Shown: one piece after another, positions 1 to 12,900 of the stretch | Layout: the number at the start of each line of letters is the position of its first letter | Numbering within the stretch: position 1 is the first letter of the stretch | From: Pampus argenteus | Lineage: Eukaryota; Chordata; Actinopteri; Scombriformes; Stromateidae | Reading direction: 5' to 3' | DNA length: 64,000 bases | Assembly (NCBI GenBank): GCA_036937835.1 | Contig: CM072863.1 | Coordinates: forward strand, 13,876,001-13,940,000 | Notes under the pieces: generated by a model | Databases searched by the model: none | Seen by the model: only the letters and a program-made list of their open reading frames with translations | Told to the model about the DNA's origin: nothing | Made by a program: the position numbers and the translations under genes

Positions 1-824
1 AAAAAACATCTGCCTGGAGAGAGAGACACACACAGAGAAACAGAAAATAAGAGTGACAGTCAGATACATTTGAGAGAAACAGGAAGAGAAATTGATGGCA
101 GAAAAGAAGAGAGAGCAGTAAGTCATGCAAACTAACATTGCCAGAAAGTCATTTCATTCCTGGTGTGTCTTTACTGAGGGTTAAAGTGTTTGGGAACTGC
201 ACGGAGAACTCTGGTGCCAAATCTAGGCTTCATAGAATATAAAAATCACCAATAGAGTCGAGTAGAGTAGAGTGGATACTGCCAGCACATTACACAATGA
301 TTGCATTAAACCATTACCTAAAGAAAAAAATGATCAGGTTTCTTTACTAATTTAATTTTACAGCACTATTTTTAGAAAGTAAGGCTGGCGTTTCCAAATG
401 AGGTCAATTCACTTAGCTGTGATGGTTATTAAGTTGACTACATAATATTTCTCATTTATTTATTTCTAATATTGTATAATCTTTAACCCTGGGCTGGGAT
501 TTATGAAGTAATTCTCACAAAAAGAGTGCTGATCTCAGACAGATTCTGTTTGTGACTGGAGGTGTTTTGAGCAAAGGAAGCCACAGAAAAGAAATAAATC
601 AGTCTGTCACAGCATGCGTGTTGCAAATTTGGATGACACGATTTACATTCATAGGTGGAAGACATCACCAGATATCTTAATATGAATTGCCTACATTTTA
701 ATGTGATCATTGCTATTTAAAGCAAGATAGTCAAACAATAATGTATGCATATGTAGCATAAGATATAATAGGAAAATACATGTTGTAAAATACATCATTT
801 ATTTTAATTATTCGGCACTCTTAC
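1..824. other. kif5a 3' flank or 3'UTR intron; no coding gene seen
   Basis: No exon is recognisable here. On the minus strand a consensus splice donor (GTAAGA) lies at 824-819, only 13 nt after the kif5a stop codon, so this stretch is probably an intron inside the kif5a 3'UTR, with the terminal exon further left or outside the window. Alternatively the transcript reads through and ends at a minus-strand AATAAA (forward 798-803), which would give a very short 3'UTR. The sequence is AT-rich and I see no repeat family in it. Confidence 0.4.
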
Positions 825-837
825 CTGCTCAGGTCTA

Positions 838-907
838 TTAGCTGGCTGAGGCCTCTGGCTGCAGGCTGTAGAGTTTGGCTGAGTCCTGATTGTGACAGAC
901 ATCACTT
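838..907 (-). CDS. kif5a: kif5a last coding exon (exon 28)
   Basis: Encodes the final 22 residues, SDVCHNQDSAKLYSLQ...SAS, then TAA at 840-838. It matches the human KIF5A end (SD...DQAKLF.L...AS) in order and spacing. The acceptor is TCCAG and the first base A completes the AG|A arginine codon begun by the 28-bp exon. A further donor follows the stop at 825|824. Confidence 0.85.
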
Positions 908-3900
908 CTGGACACAGAACTTACATTCAGACACATGCTACCCAACACACCAGAATCACAGGCAGCCGCAGTATCATCACCAGCAGCAGCGGCAGCAGAA
1001 GCAGCAGAGATAGCAACAAGGAGGCAGTTATGGAGCAGAGAGACACAGCAGTGAGGGAAGCAGACCAGTGATGTTTGTCGGTCTTAAAACAGAGGGGATC
1101 AGTGCATGCTGGGTGAATGTGGGAGTGCAATATTTCAAAATGTTTTTTGCCTATTATTGACTATTAACAATAATTTTATAGATCGAGATGGTAAGTTAAT
1201 AACTACAATCCCAAAAGCCAGTCCAAAGTCTACCAGACAAAGAACATATTTCAAGACCTGTAATTGAAGCTAAACTGTTGGAAAATCACTGATGATTTCC
1301 CCATTTAAACATTGAAATTGATCGCATCTTACAAAAAAGAAGTTACATTTTGGAGATTTCTGCCCAACACTGACAACATAAAAGCCTGCAGTAAGACAGC
1401 AACAAATAGCAGCAGGTGCTTTGCAGTTATCAAAGAGGGCACACCAGCCTTACCTGTTGTCATTGATATCTGTGGTGTTTCCTGTGGACAGAAAGATGTG
1501 TATAAGGAGGCAGGCAGGTGAGAGTGCACAGTGAGAGTGGTGGTGTGTAAATTAGGTGAGAAGCGGGTTTGTCACAGACACATGTGGGTTTAATTAAAAC
1601 AGCCCAAAGCCACTGAACACAGAGTTTCTGGAACAAGCAGCTGCATAATTAAGTAGCGCTCAGACCTAAATGTCCTCATACCTAAATGACAGAAGAGTCA
1701 AATGACCATCCACCAACCATTTTTCTAATAAGAACATATTGTACTGCTACAAATAACGACAAATTGATAGGTGGTAAAAAAGAGACCAGAGACCTCTTAA
1801 TATTTCTCCTTACAGTATAGAGATGAAGCGCCGCAGCACTTACACACACAGTAGGACCATTATAGTCAGATTCCATAGAGCCCAATTCAGTAAAATAATT
1901 TGTACGAGCAGCACTATGTCAAAACATTAACTGCTGCAGCTACTGTATTTCTCTCAATCTCCAGCAAATCTAAGATATGTGTGCTTATTGTTCATGGAAG
2001 GACGTTTACTTAACTAATGTGCTCTTTGAACAATTTTGATGAATTGGCTATGATCAAGAGACCTCATGCTTATAAGAATACCCAGTTTAATCACTGACGT
2101 ATAAAAAATAATATTGTGATAGTTAATAAAAATCAAGGCTACATGTAACTCAACACTGAAAATTACAGAAAAAAAAACTTAAGGAGGTAAAGTACATGCT
2201 GCACAGAGATAATTAGCTTTGCGTTTTACACTGCTCCGCCAGCTCTTATTGAAATTAATGAGAGTGAATTTTCAGACTGATTACTAAGGATAGACCAGAA
2301 GGAATTTCCCTCAACGTTTGACTTCAGAATACATTATAGTAGACAAGCATTTATTCTAACATCATGTATCTATTTTAGGAAGAAGTGCTAAATAAAATCA
2401 AATTGATTAAAAAATCAAAATTTGCATAATATCTTTAACAGTACAACTATTTATAAATCTATTAGGATGACTCATCTGATCAGCTGCCAGTATAATGGCT
2501 GTGTATAATTAAGCCAAAAGGACACAACTATCGATTTTCCCCAGAATATATTGATGAAATGTTTAAGGGCTGCTCATTTTATTAATAGTAATATCTGATA
2601 TTTAATAAAAGGAAGGTACTGTCACAGCAGATTGATATATTGTCTCTAACTCACTAACCCCGTTTCTGAATTGTATTGATATTCCAGGTGAATCGAAGAG
2701 GTGTGGTGTTGTTACACAACTCTTCACCTGTCATCACTGGGTCAGCCTCTGACACAGAGGCTGAGGTGGGCATCCAGACTGTCTACTGTCTAGCCGTCTA
2801 TCTGTCTGGCTGAGTAATGACACTGCAAGCATAATCTATCTCGCTGATGGGCACACACACATATGTATCCTGTAGACCACTGACCTATATCAAAACACTC
2901 CCTCTCACTCTGCAATGGTTCACAATTACAGTTACATACAGTTATATACTGACTACAACCCCATTAAATGAAGATAAAGCAAGAAGAAAAAAACAAAAAG
3001 AAACAGCAGGCAGAATTGTTATGGTCGCAGTGGGCAAACACTATAAACTGGTTTAACAGCCAGAGTGCATAAAATAGCATTTAAAAAGGTGCATTTTCCC
3101 CCGTTGATTGTGATCGTAATGTGTCTCTTTATTTCAGCGGGTTTTTATCTCAGCTCAGCTCACCATTTTCTGAATCGAGCATATCTGCAGTGTTGGTGTC
3201 TGCGTGGCTCGCAGATTTAGCCGGAAGCCTACAAACAGCAGAAAGAGACAATTCAGTAAAAGTAATTGTGGGAGTTCTGTTTCTTGATCTTGAACTTTAT
3301 ATTAATGCAGTGAGATAGAGATGCATTTGAAAGCAGCCAAATAACCTACTTAGTGGATCATGAGTTGAGTAGCCTCTACTATTATGTACACATATACGGC
3401 TGGGTTTACTCACATGTTGTTCTGAGTGTTGTTGTCGAGCGAATCAATTGTTTTGGAGTCAGGGGTTTTGGCAGGGCTGTTGTGGTTGGAGCTGGGTTCT
3501 GGTAACAGGGACTTGCTCTCTGGTGTCGGAGGAGAAACAGGAGTAGCTGCTTGTTGGTCGTTGCTGTTGTGGAAAACGGCATTGCAGAAGGCAATGGGGT
3601 GATCGCTGTAGCCTCGGATGAAGAAGGGGTTGGTGGGAGAGCACACTGAGTAGTGGCCGGGTCGCACAGGCTTGGCTGTTAGTGATAACACAGAAATCGA
3701 TCTATTGATTGATCAAGTTATCCATGAAAGACAAAAACATCATTATTTTTGTAATTTTTGTAGTAAATCATTACATGGTAAAATTTAGTAATTTGGTATT
3801 ATCATAATGCCAAAAGACTAGTAACAGGTAAATCATTTTCATATTTGAAATTATGGAGAGGAATTTAATTTTCATTTGTATTTCTTTCATTTCTTTCAAA

Positions 3901-6900
3901 AATGGTTCCTAAAAAAATACTACAGTATTGTCTACATACAGTAACTGCTGATGGCTGTTAAATTGTTAAATCTGTGAGTGTGTATGTGTCACCTATCTGT
4001 GCGGCATGGGGCCGGCGGAAGGGATTGCGGGCTCTCATCACATATTTGATTCGCTCCACTTCCTGCTGGTAGCGGTGCCGGTCCTTCATGGCCCCTTCCT
4101 TCGCCTCCTTTAGCGCGCCCTCCAGTGCCTTAACTCGCTCAGCCGTAGACCGAAGACGTTTCTCCAGTTTTGGCAGCTCACAGCGAAGATCTGCATTGTC
4201 ACGCACCAGCTGTAATACATACACACACACACGCACGCACACGCACACGCACACACACAATGTCTGTGACCCTGTAATAAATATTCGTGTACAAAAAAGA
4301 TTATTGTAATTCCAAGTTTCTGCCTGGGATTTGATTTCTGAAGAACTTGTGTCCCATTTACAGTTTTGCTTGTGTTTGTTTTATAGAGCAAGAACGAAAA
4401 GAACTGATTTGACTGATTTAGTTTCTAATTTTGATTGTTCTGCCACCTCCACTAGAAAAGCATCATTCAGTGCAGTGTTAGAGATGTCCCCTTTAGACAA
4501 AAGTACAATGAAGAGTATATGTAAAAATGGATATAGCAAAGTAACCACATTTCAAAGACAAGTGAAAAGTAGTGCCTTTCATGTCAAGGAAACATGCGCA
4601 ATCACCCCAAATTGAAGACTAACTCACCTGAAAACACCAGTAAACACATTAATCACCATCCTACCAGCTAGCTATAACCTGTTCAGAAAACTTCATCAGA
4701 GAGTGCCATTCATGTTAACCATACATCCAAGTAAATGACATTACTGCAGTAAAATAAACCACATTTATCAAGTCAAGATACTCAGGACTACCTAATTAAT
4801 ACAATAATTATATTTTTTAACTTTTACGTTTTGACCTACAAAAAGTTAGATTTACATGTTGTGTTAATACTGCTTTTGTCAAAACATGGCAAAACTAGCC
4901 CTGTGGCACATTATATAAAGTACAGTGCTGTTATAAATTGGTTAAACTCTTTAAACAAAATTAATGTGAAATTTTACTCATTTTAAATTGCTCATGCACA
5001 GCATGTTCTCTATAAGTAGGGAAAGTAAACATGAAAACTGAAAACTGAATGAGCATGTTAAACACAGAGTCTGCAGCTACGTGATCATGCAAACTAATTC
5101 ACACCTTGCAGAGATACTGAGCACAGATCTGAAGGTTTAGCAACAAAGTTATTTTAATGGTTATCTTAAAGTGGGCGAATAATACAGGAATTCACCTGAA
5201 AACCACCTGAGGGAAAGTAGTACTAGTTTACTGTTTGGTGGTGAGATATTAAAACAAAACAAGACAAATGGAGGCAGGATGATCATATTTGAACAGGAAG
5301 AGTCTCCTACACAGGCAGAGAAACTCATACACAGTCCCTGTGCTCTGTCCATTGTCTGTACTCTGGCAGCCTTATCACTTCCACTGTGAGTTTGCTGATT
5401 TATAAACATGACTTTCGTTTTCCATTCCTACAGAATCAGCAGGTGGTGGATGGGATGGACTCTCCCAGCAGCCACTTTAGAATTGGTTTTCTGCCTGAAA
5501 AACTGCTGCAGTATAGCTCTCGCCAATCTGTCAGCCTGAATATATGTGCCAGTCTGCAGAACATTTAGCACATCAACACTTTTAGTCCTTTGCTGTAGTC
5601 CATTTAGGAATGTAAAAGAAATATGTGAGGTTTTGCAGGTATGTGTGTATGTCATCTTTTTTAGCTCAAGGTTGCTTTAGAGCTTGTGTGCAAGCTGGAG
5701 AGAGGAGAGGGACTGAACATGTTTGTACGCATCTGCATACGGATGAATTCATTTGTGTTTATCAAATCTGAGTAACTGTTTTATGTTGCGTGGATTTCTT
5801 TCCCTGAAGGCAGTGAGGTTTAACACCTCCCTGCTGCTCTGTTTTCAAGGAGACTTTAATGTGAAGTTGCTGTATTAGAATGATTGATGGTGCTAGCGTT
5901 GTTTCAGCCCATAGGAGAGCAATGACAAATGGCACACACTGTTCTGTATGTTTAATTTGTCTTGCTCTTTTTGTCTTCCTCTCATATTCTATCAAGCTAA
6001 GACATTTCTGCAGTACTGCTTTCCCACAACACAGTGCATCAGGCTTCCAAGCTGAGGCAAATTGAATGTCCTAATTATTAAAGGAATGGAGGACAGGTCA
6101 AATGTTATTATCTCTCTCTCGCTCAGTATAATATATAGTTGTATATCTGCTGCTTGTTGTTACCTGTTTGTGAACTTTTGTAAGCTGGTCCAGGTTGTTT
6201 TCAAGAAAGGAAATCTTCTGTTTCTGGGTAATATATCTCCCACTTTCATCAGCACTCTGTTGACAAAGACAGTAGATAATGAGATATACAGTAGCTCATT
6301 GCAGATGCTGTAGTTACAAAATAGTAATTTGCATCTACCTAGTTCCACATGTACTCAAGCTACAATGATTATGTGATGGGATTAAATGATTATGTTGTGT
6401 AGGTTACTTGTGTCTGGCTTACTTTTCTAACTCGAGATGTGAGGTCTTGAACAAATAGCTTGCGGAGGTTGTGGAGGGTGTGGAGCTCACGAGCCTACAG
6501 TAATGAAGAAACAGACAGAGAGGAAATAGTGCTGTTAAAGCAGTTAGAGAGTATTTAGTGGATCAGTGGCATCTGAGGGAGCCTAGTGAATTGTGACAGC
6601 AAATAATGACTTACAACAGTCTCCTCCAGTCCTTTGAGATCCTGCTTTGACTGCTCGTGTCGCTCATGGAGAAATCTATAGACACACGGAACGACAGAAA
6701 GAGAGATAAAAAATAAAAATATCACACTGAACTTTTCTTTACCCAAATAAGTGCCACATTCTTGCCTGAATAATTCATGAATTAAGAACAAACGCAGCAC
6801 AGACTGGCTGCCCCACTCGTAGGTTGTTACTCATCTGATGCAATACGCTGCAAAGGTCAGTGCAGAAAACGGCCTATTAGCAGCCAGCTGCTACCTTATT

Positions 6901-9900
6901 CCAAAACTCCATAATGGGGATGCAAAGAGAGTGAGGCAGAAAAAAAGAGACCAAGTAAGAGGCAAAGAGAGGGTTAACAGGGTTTGCTTCCAGCTTATTT
7001 TAGACACAATCTGTATGATTGTATTACCCCGCAGAAAGAGACACATACTGTAAATAGAATGACAGTCCGAGCCACAGAGCTGGAGGAAAATAAATTGACA
7101 AAAGGAAGACAAATGACAGAGAGAGATGGAGGATGTGAATCAAAAGAGGCAGCTTGCCTCCAGGTCTCCATATGGTGAAGTGTTTGAAGCCCGGTCAGGA
7201 CAGTAAAACAGAGACTCACGTCAGTTCCTCCAGCTGCCGGCTCTTGTGATGCTCTTGGCTTCTGAGACATTCAAAGTCACTGTGCAGTTGCTCCAACTCC
7301 AGCTGCTGTTTCTGGTTACAGCTGAAAAAGGTGAACACCATCTTACACAGGGATTCGGTAAATTGGTTCAATTAATTTATATTTGTGTTTTTTTAGAAGC
7401 ATTTTCTATCTCTCTCCTCAAGAATATTTATAATATTATCTGTCAGGGTGGAATTCAAGTACATAAAAGTCCTTCGAGACAAGAATGATGTTAAAGCGTT
7501 AAACCAAAAATGTAAAAATAGAATTGTTACACAATCGATCCAACCTGGACAGGGAGGTTACCTTCTTTCTGTTTAATTTAACATCTATTAGCTTCATGCT
7601 CACCATAGAATCATATTAGAATTGTACTATTTAACATTACAAGTTGTTAGTATGATGGTTTTAACATCTTCAGTGCAACATCATCACTTTACTGTCACAT
7701 AACAGGACAAAGCTGTCCTGTTATGTGACAGTCTGAGGACTAAAGCTGCAGTAGAGTGGCATCCAAAGTGACAGAAGTAAAGATGAAAATGGGGCACCTA
7801 AAGTTGCATCAAAGACACTCAGGCATTTTGGCTGGTCAGAGGGACACTTGAGGGGCCCAAGTGTGTCATTAGTTCAAACATTAAGCATGGAAGTGTCCCA
7901 TTAGGTTACAGGCATATGCTGTTATTTTCTGAGTAGGGCACTTGGCAATAAAGTACAATATTCCACAAGTGACAGGTGTTTACCCAAAGTTTTAATATTT
8001 GTTAAAGTTTACTCTTTTTTATCCTTTAAGAATATTCTTATAGTAGAAGAAGATTTACTGTATGCAGCTTTTCCTTTTTCTCAAGAGCCTCTCTGCTCCT
8101 AGTTCAGATGTGTTCCATCTCACTGCAAACCATTCATCCATTTTCAAGCTGCTTATCCAAACCAGGTTCTAGCAAAGCAGGGCAAGCTGAGCAGCCCAAA
8201 TATCTTTCTATTAAGAAATTCTCTGCAGCTGTTTCTTGGGTGTAACCAGATACTCCCAAGCTAGCTGGGAAATGTACCTTAGTCCCTAAAGAGGTTCTGC
8301 CCTATATCTTCAGAACGAGTCACCTGAAGGCTCAGTGGCTCCTCACACTAAGGTTCAGCAGCAGCTTCTCATCAACCTCACCTCTCACCTCTTACACTGC
8401 TGTTTCTTCAACATGTAAACAATCCACAGATATTGATTTTAGCCCCTCTTGCAGCTAGGCAGGGCTTAGAAACTCAACTACTGAGACCATGTACCCTCAG
8501 TTTTAGCATATCCACACTACTTATGAATTTCTGATTTGAGCCCCCAGACAACAGATAGAGTGGGAAAGTTATCTGCCTTTGAAACCATGTATGGCCTGCA
8601 CTTTATAGTGTCAAGGGTAGACGTAAAGGTGTTTTTGACATTTTCATGATTAATATACTTTGGTGCATTAATAGTTCTCCCACTCTTCTAAAGGTTAAAC
8701 ATTTTTAAAGTGGACTTCTGATTTAGAAAATCTGAATATCAGCCTAGGAAGGTAAGCACTGACTCAGTTAAGTCGTCGATAATCTTTTGCTTCTCATTGA
8801 TCTCGTCTCGCAGGCGGCCAAGCTGTTTGGTGTGCGCCTCACGGTGTGACTCCATCTGCTGCTCCAGCGCCCTCTGAAGTATGGGCAACAAGAGAGGGCG
8901 AGAGACATATATATATGAATGAACGAAATGAGAGGGGAGAGAATTACACACTCTAGTGCACATGTGGACCCCCCCCCCCCCAACAACTCTGTCATTTTAT
9001 TTAAAATCAAGTTAGTGTTTCATGAAGTTACTACAAACTAACAGACATGCGGTCCAGTAGAGTTCTACTTGCTTGGTTTTTGGATCTCTATAAAACATAT
9101 GTGCTGAGTACACTGGACATGGGAACTTGAAGGATATAACAATAGGAAATTTTTGCCCTTGAATCTTTCATACAGGTAAATCCAGCATGTGTACTGAAAT
9201 AATGAGTACATTAAATTCATTAGTCTATCTACAAAAAATTAAACATCAAGATTTTTTGATGATTGATTGATTGATTGATCATTTATTGAAGAAAAATGCC
9301 AAACATTCACTATTTCCAGGGTTTAAAGTATTTCTACTTTTCTTTCTTTTTAGTGGACAAAAACTGGTATTTTTCACTTCATTTTTGTAATATTTAGACA
9401 ACAATAACTCAGTTAATCGATAATGAAAGTAACTGCTGCAGCCCTGTTCTACATGCAGACACACATACATTCAAAAGTCTGTGTACTGACACATGAAATT
9501 CACACTCATAGGTGCAGTTGCAGACAAACACACACACCTGCAGTCAGCTAAGTGCTGTAAAGGTATGATAAAATGTCATTACACTAAGCTGCTCTCACTG
9601 TAGTCATGGTTACCTTGATATCACAGGGTTCCTGGATAGACAGGTTCCTGTGATTCTCCCCCCTGGCTACCTGTGACATGGTCTCTGAAACACACACACA
9701 TGACAGTGAGGGAAATCGAGACAGAGAGGTAAAACAGGAGCAAAACGGAAGAGGAGAAAAGCAGATAAAAGACAGTTGTACCCTGATGTAAATGAAAGCA
9801 GTGGCAGTTACCTGACTTTGACTGCATAGCATCAGTCAATATTGACAGTGAGGTCAGCGGGATCTGACTTATGCCTTGGGTGTAATAATATCTATTATTG

Positions 9901-12900
9901 CAAATGAAAGCTATTGTATCACCCTGTTCTGATTTATTGTTGACTCTTCCTGGTGACTGATGATGAAATTACCGAACACTGTTCCTCACGCCAGCAGGTT
10001 GTGTGATCAGCATGACCTGCAGCACTTTGTATTTATACCTCTGTAATGACTAGAGGACCGCCTGTCTTGATTGTGGACTAGGGACAAAATTGATTTACCT
10101 GCCCTTAAATCCACCGATGGTTATTTAATGTAGTTCTCTGGGACTTACATTGCCTTTGGCCTGATTTGTCAATTGTGTCAGTGTCCAAGGAGTATCTGCA
10201 GTTAGCTGTACAGTACCTTGCATACTCCTGGACCTCAGATACATTATCCAAATGTATCATTAATCTATTTTTACCAGTATTGTGAACTGTTTGGGAGCCT
10301 GAGCTGTTCATCAGCATTTGACCTTGTGTTGACTAAAACTCTCCATTGAAGGTTATAAAATAGTTTGAAGCATGACGGCACTTCCTTTCAGTTCCAGCTC
10401 ACTCCCTCTTTTTACATTTTACTTTGACTTAAGATTCACAGATTTGCATCGGTGAACCAGCATAAAGGTGCATAACGTAATTGCCACAATTACAAAAGTG
10501 TACAAAATGGTACAATTTGGGATGAACTTGCAGTGCATTGTTTCATTTATCTTTGCATCAGTAAAATCTGATATTCATTTATAAATTTATCATTAACAGA
10601 GGCCCAATACCTTTAAAATCTAGAAATGTGACCAATAGGTTGTGACTAATTATTTGATTCTGTATGCTTACTTAGAAATAAAAACAAACTCTCTGTACCG
10701 TATTCATTATTTTATATTGTGTCAGATTGCATCGTATTGTGTTGAATAGTGCTGAATCAAACTGTTAAATTGCACTGCATTACAATAGGGGTGAACTGTA
10801 TCGTATTGGTAGTTATAGTTGGTAGTTGTTTCACATGTATATCGAGACGCGTATCATACTGGCCTCAGCGATGGAGATGCACATCCCTAGTCTAGACATG
10901 ATTTTTCTTGACTGCGTCAGAACATTAACCTTATTTTTGACTTTGGCATCTCAAGTCAGCAATTTGGCAAGATTTACAATGCAGATCAATCTGAATGTTC
11001 TTCTTCGCTGGGCAGCGAGTAAGAATATTACTCAGTATTTAGACGATCATTTATAATTTTTATGCCTTCAGCACAATGTCATCTTAAAACACATGCATCT
11101 ATTGCAAGAATATTTTATTAAAACCAATAGTTGCTGCCAAAATGCCAATTTATGCAAAGTTCAGTTTTCTTGCCTACTTGACTGGATTTGCCTTGTATTT
11201 TGTCTGATTTATCCATAAATGCTTGCCTAAGTATATTAAAAATGTCCTTCTTCACCTTACAGTTCAAATAAATATTAAATTCTACTCCTGTTTTATTATT
11301 TCAATCATGCAGGTCAACTATATCAACCTAAGCCTGTGGCTAACGAACCTTTATTTGACATAAAGTACCAGTACCATCATATTTTATATGTACGGCACTG
11401 ACCGTGTTATATTGAACCTTGGACCTTACGTTTGGCAAGATAGTTGGATTTGACCTCAATAACTTGATTTATATACTGTAACAAATACACAGCATCCTCA
11501 AGCTGATGGTATATTTCACTATTTCCGAGTCGCTAAATGTAGAGAATCTGTGTCACCGGATGTGTGCACTTTTTTACTATAGTTTAATAATATACATTAC
11601 TCTACCTTGAGCTTGGAGTTTGGCTAGCTCCTCGTTCAGAGAGTCGTAGCTGTCCTCCAGCTGTCTCTTCTTCAGCTCCACATTCTGCATGTAGTCTGTT
11701 AAAGAGCGAATCTTCACCTCATGCTGAAAGTCAGAACAAAGCAACTCGGATTCACAAAATATACTGATGAGGAAAGGACCAAAGACCCAAGAGAACACCT
11801 TACACAAATGACAAATATTTCACACCATAGATAGAAAGTACTTTTGAACAGATATGGTCCACATTGAATATTTATGATCCCTGTCCATGAGGGCATAGAT
11901 TTCAATACCAAAGACAGTAAAATTTACATCATAATGGCTCCATGTGTGATGATAATTAGTTTGATGAATAGCTGTGTGCTCCAAACAACACTCAGTTGTT
12001 TGTGGTGATAATTTATTTTTTTGCACTGGTAGGTTCCAGTGTCTATTGTCCTGATTTTCTTCACATCAACACCAAAATGTCCCACCAGCCCAACAGATCC
12101 ACCATTGCCCCTTCTTCATATATTACTACCAACCACATCATCTTTGTATTTGTATCTTCACCTGTGAAATGAGGAGGTGACACGAGGACAGCTCTCTGCC
12201 AGTCTCCTCCATCTTGCGGTGACACTCCATCTGAAGGTTCTCCAGGTGACGGCAACGCTTCACCATGGACTTCACCTCCGACTTGATCTTGTTGATGTAG
12301 AGGCGAGCCACTGTGAACTCCTCCTCAATCGCACCAGTGATCTCCATGGGCTGGAGACGATTATAGAGAGGTGGAGAGGCAGTCAAAGTATCGGAGATAG
12401 TTTGGTTAAGAGTGAGTGAGGATGATTTTAAAACAGTAGGAGTGAAGTATCTAAGAAACACCTTCTGACATTTTACACACACATTATCTTAACGGCATCA
12501 TTTTGCAGATGCTGAATGAACCGTGGAGAATGTCAATATACAGCTAAGATGTATGGATATGTGTATAACCTTGCCATTGAAAATATATCATCCGGGGTAT
12601 TTTATGTATGGCCTGTGTCATCATTATAAACACACACACAAACACTGTGATTTATTTTAAATGCTTATCGAGGTTTGTAAATTTCCACAGATGCCAAATA
12701 TGTCATGCTGAGTTAGAGATAAAACATGTATAAATCCATGCACAAGGCATCAAGGATTTTCCGCTCTGTCTTGAATCTTAATGTCACTTATATACAGTTA
12801 TATGATACTGTTGTGTGAATTTTTAAACCCTTACATGTTTTTACACAGTTTTCACTCCCTTTATTTACAGGCTTAGTATATTCACTCACCAGTTTGATGT

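Noticed and set aside
3410..3412. TGA directly after exon 25 as the true kif5a stop
   Set aside because: It lies inside a strong GTGAGT donor, and conserved KIF5A C-terminal exons follow at 1481-1454 and 907-838. A minor short isoform remains possible.
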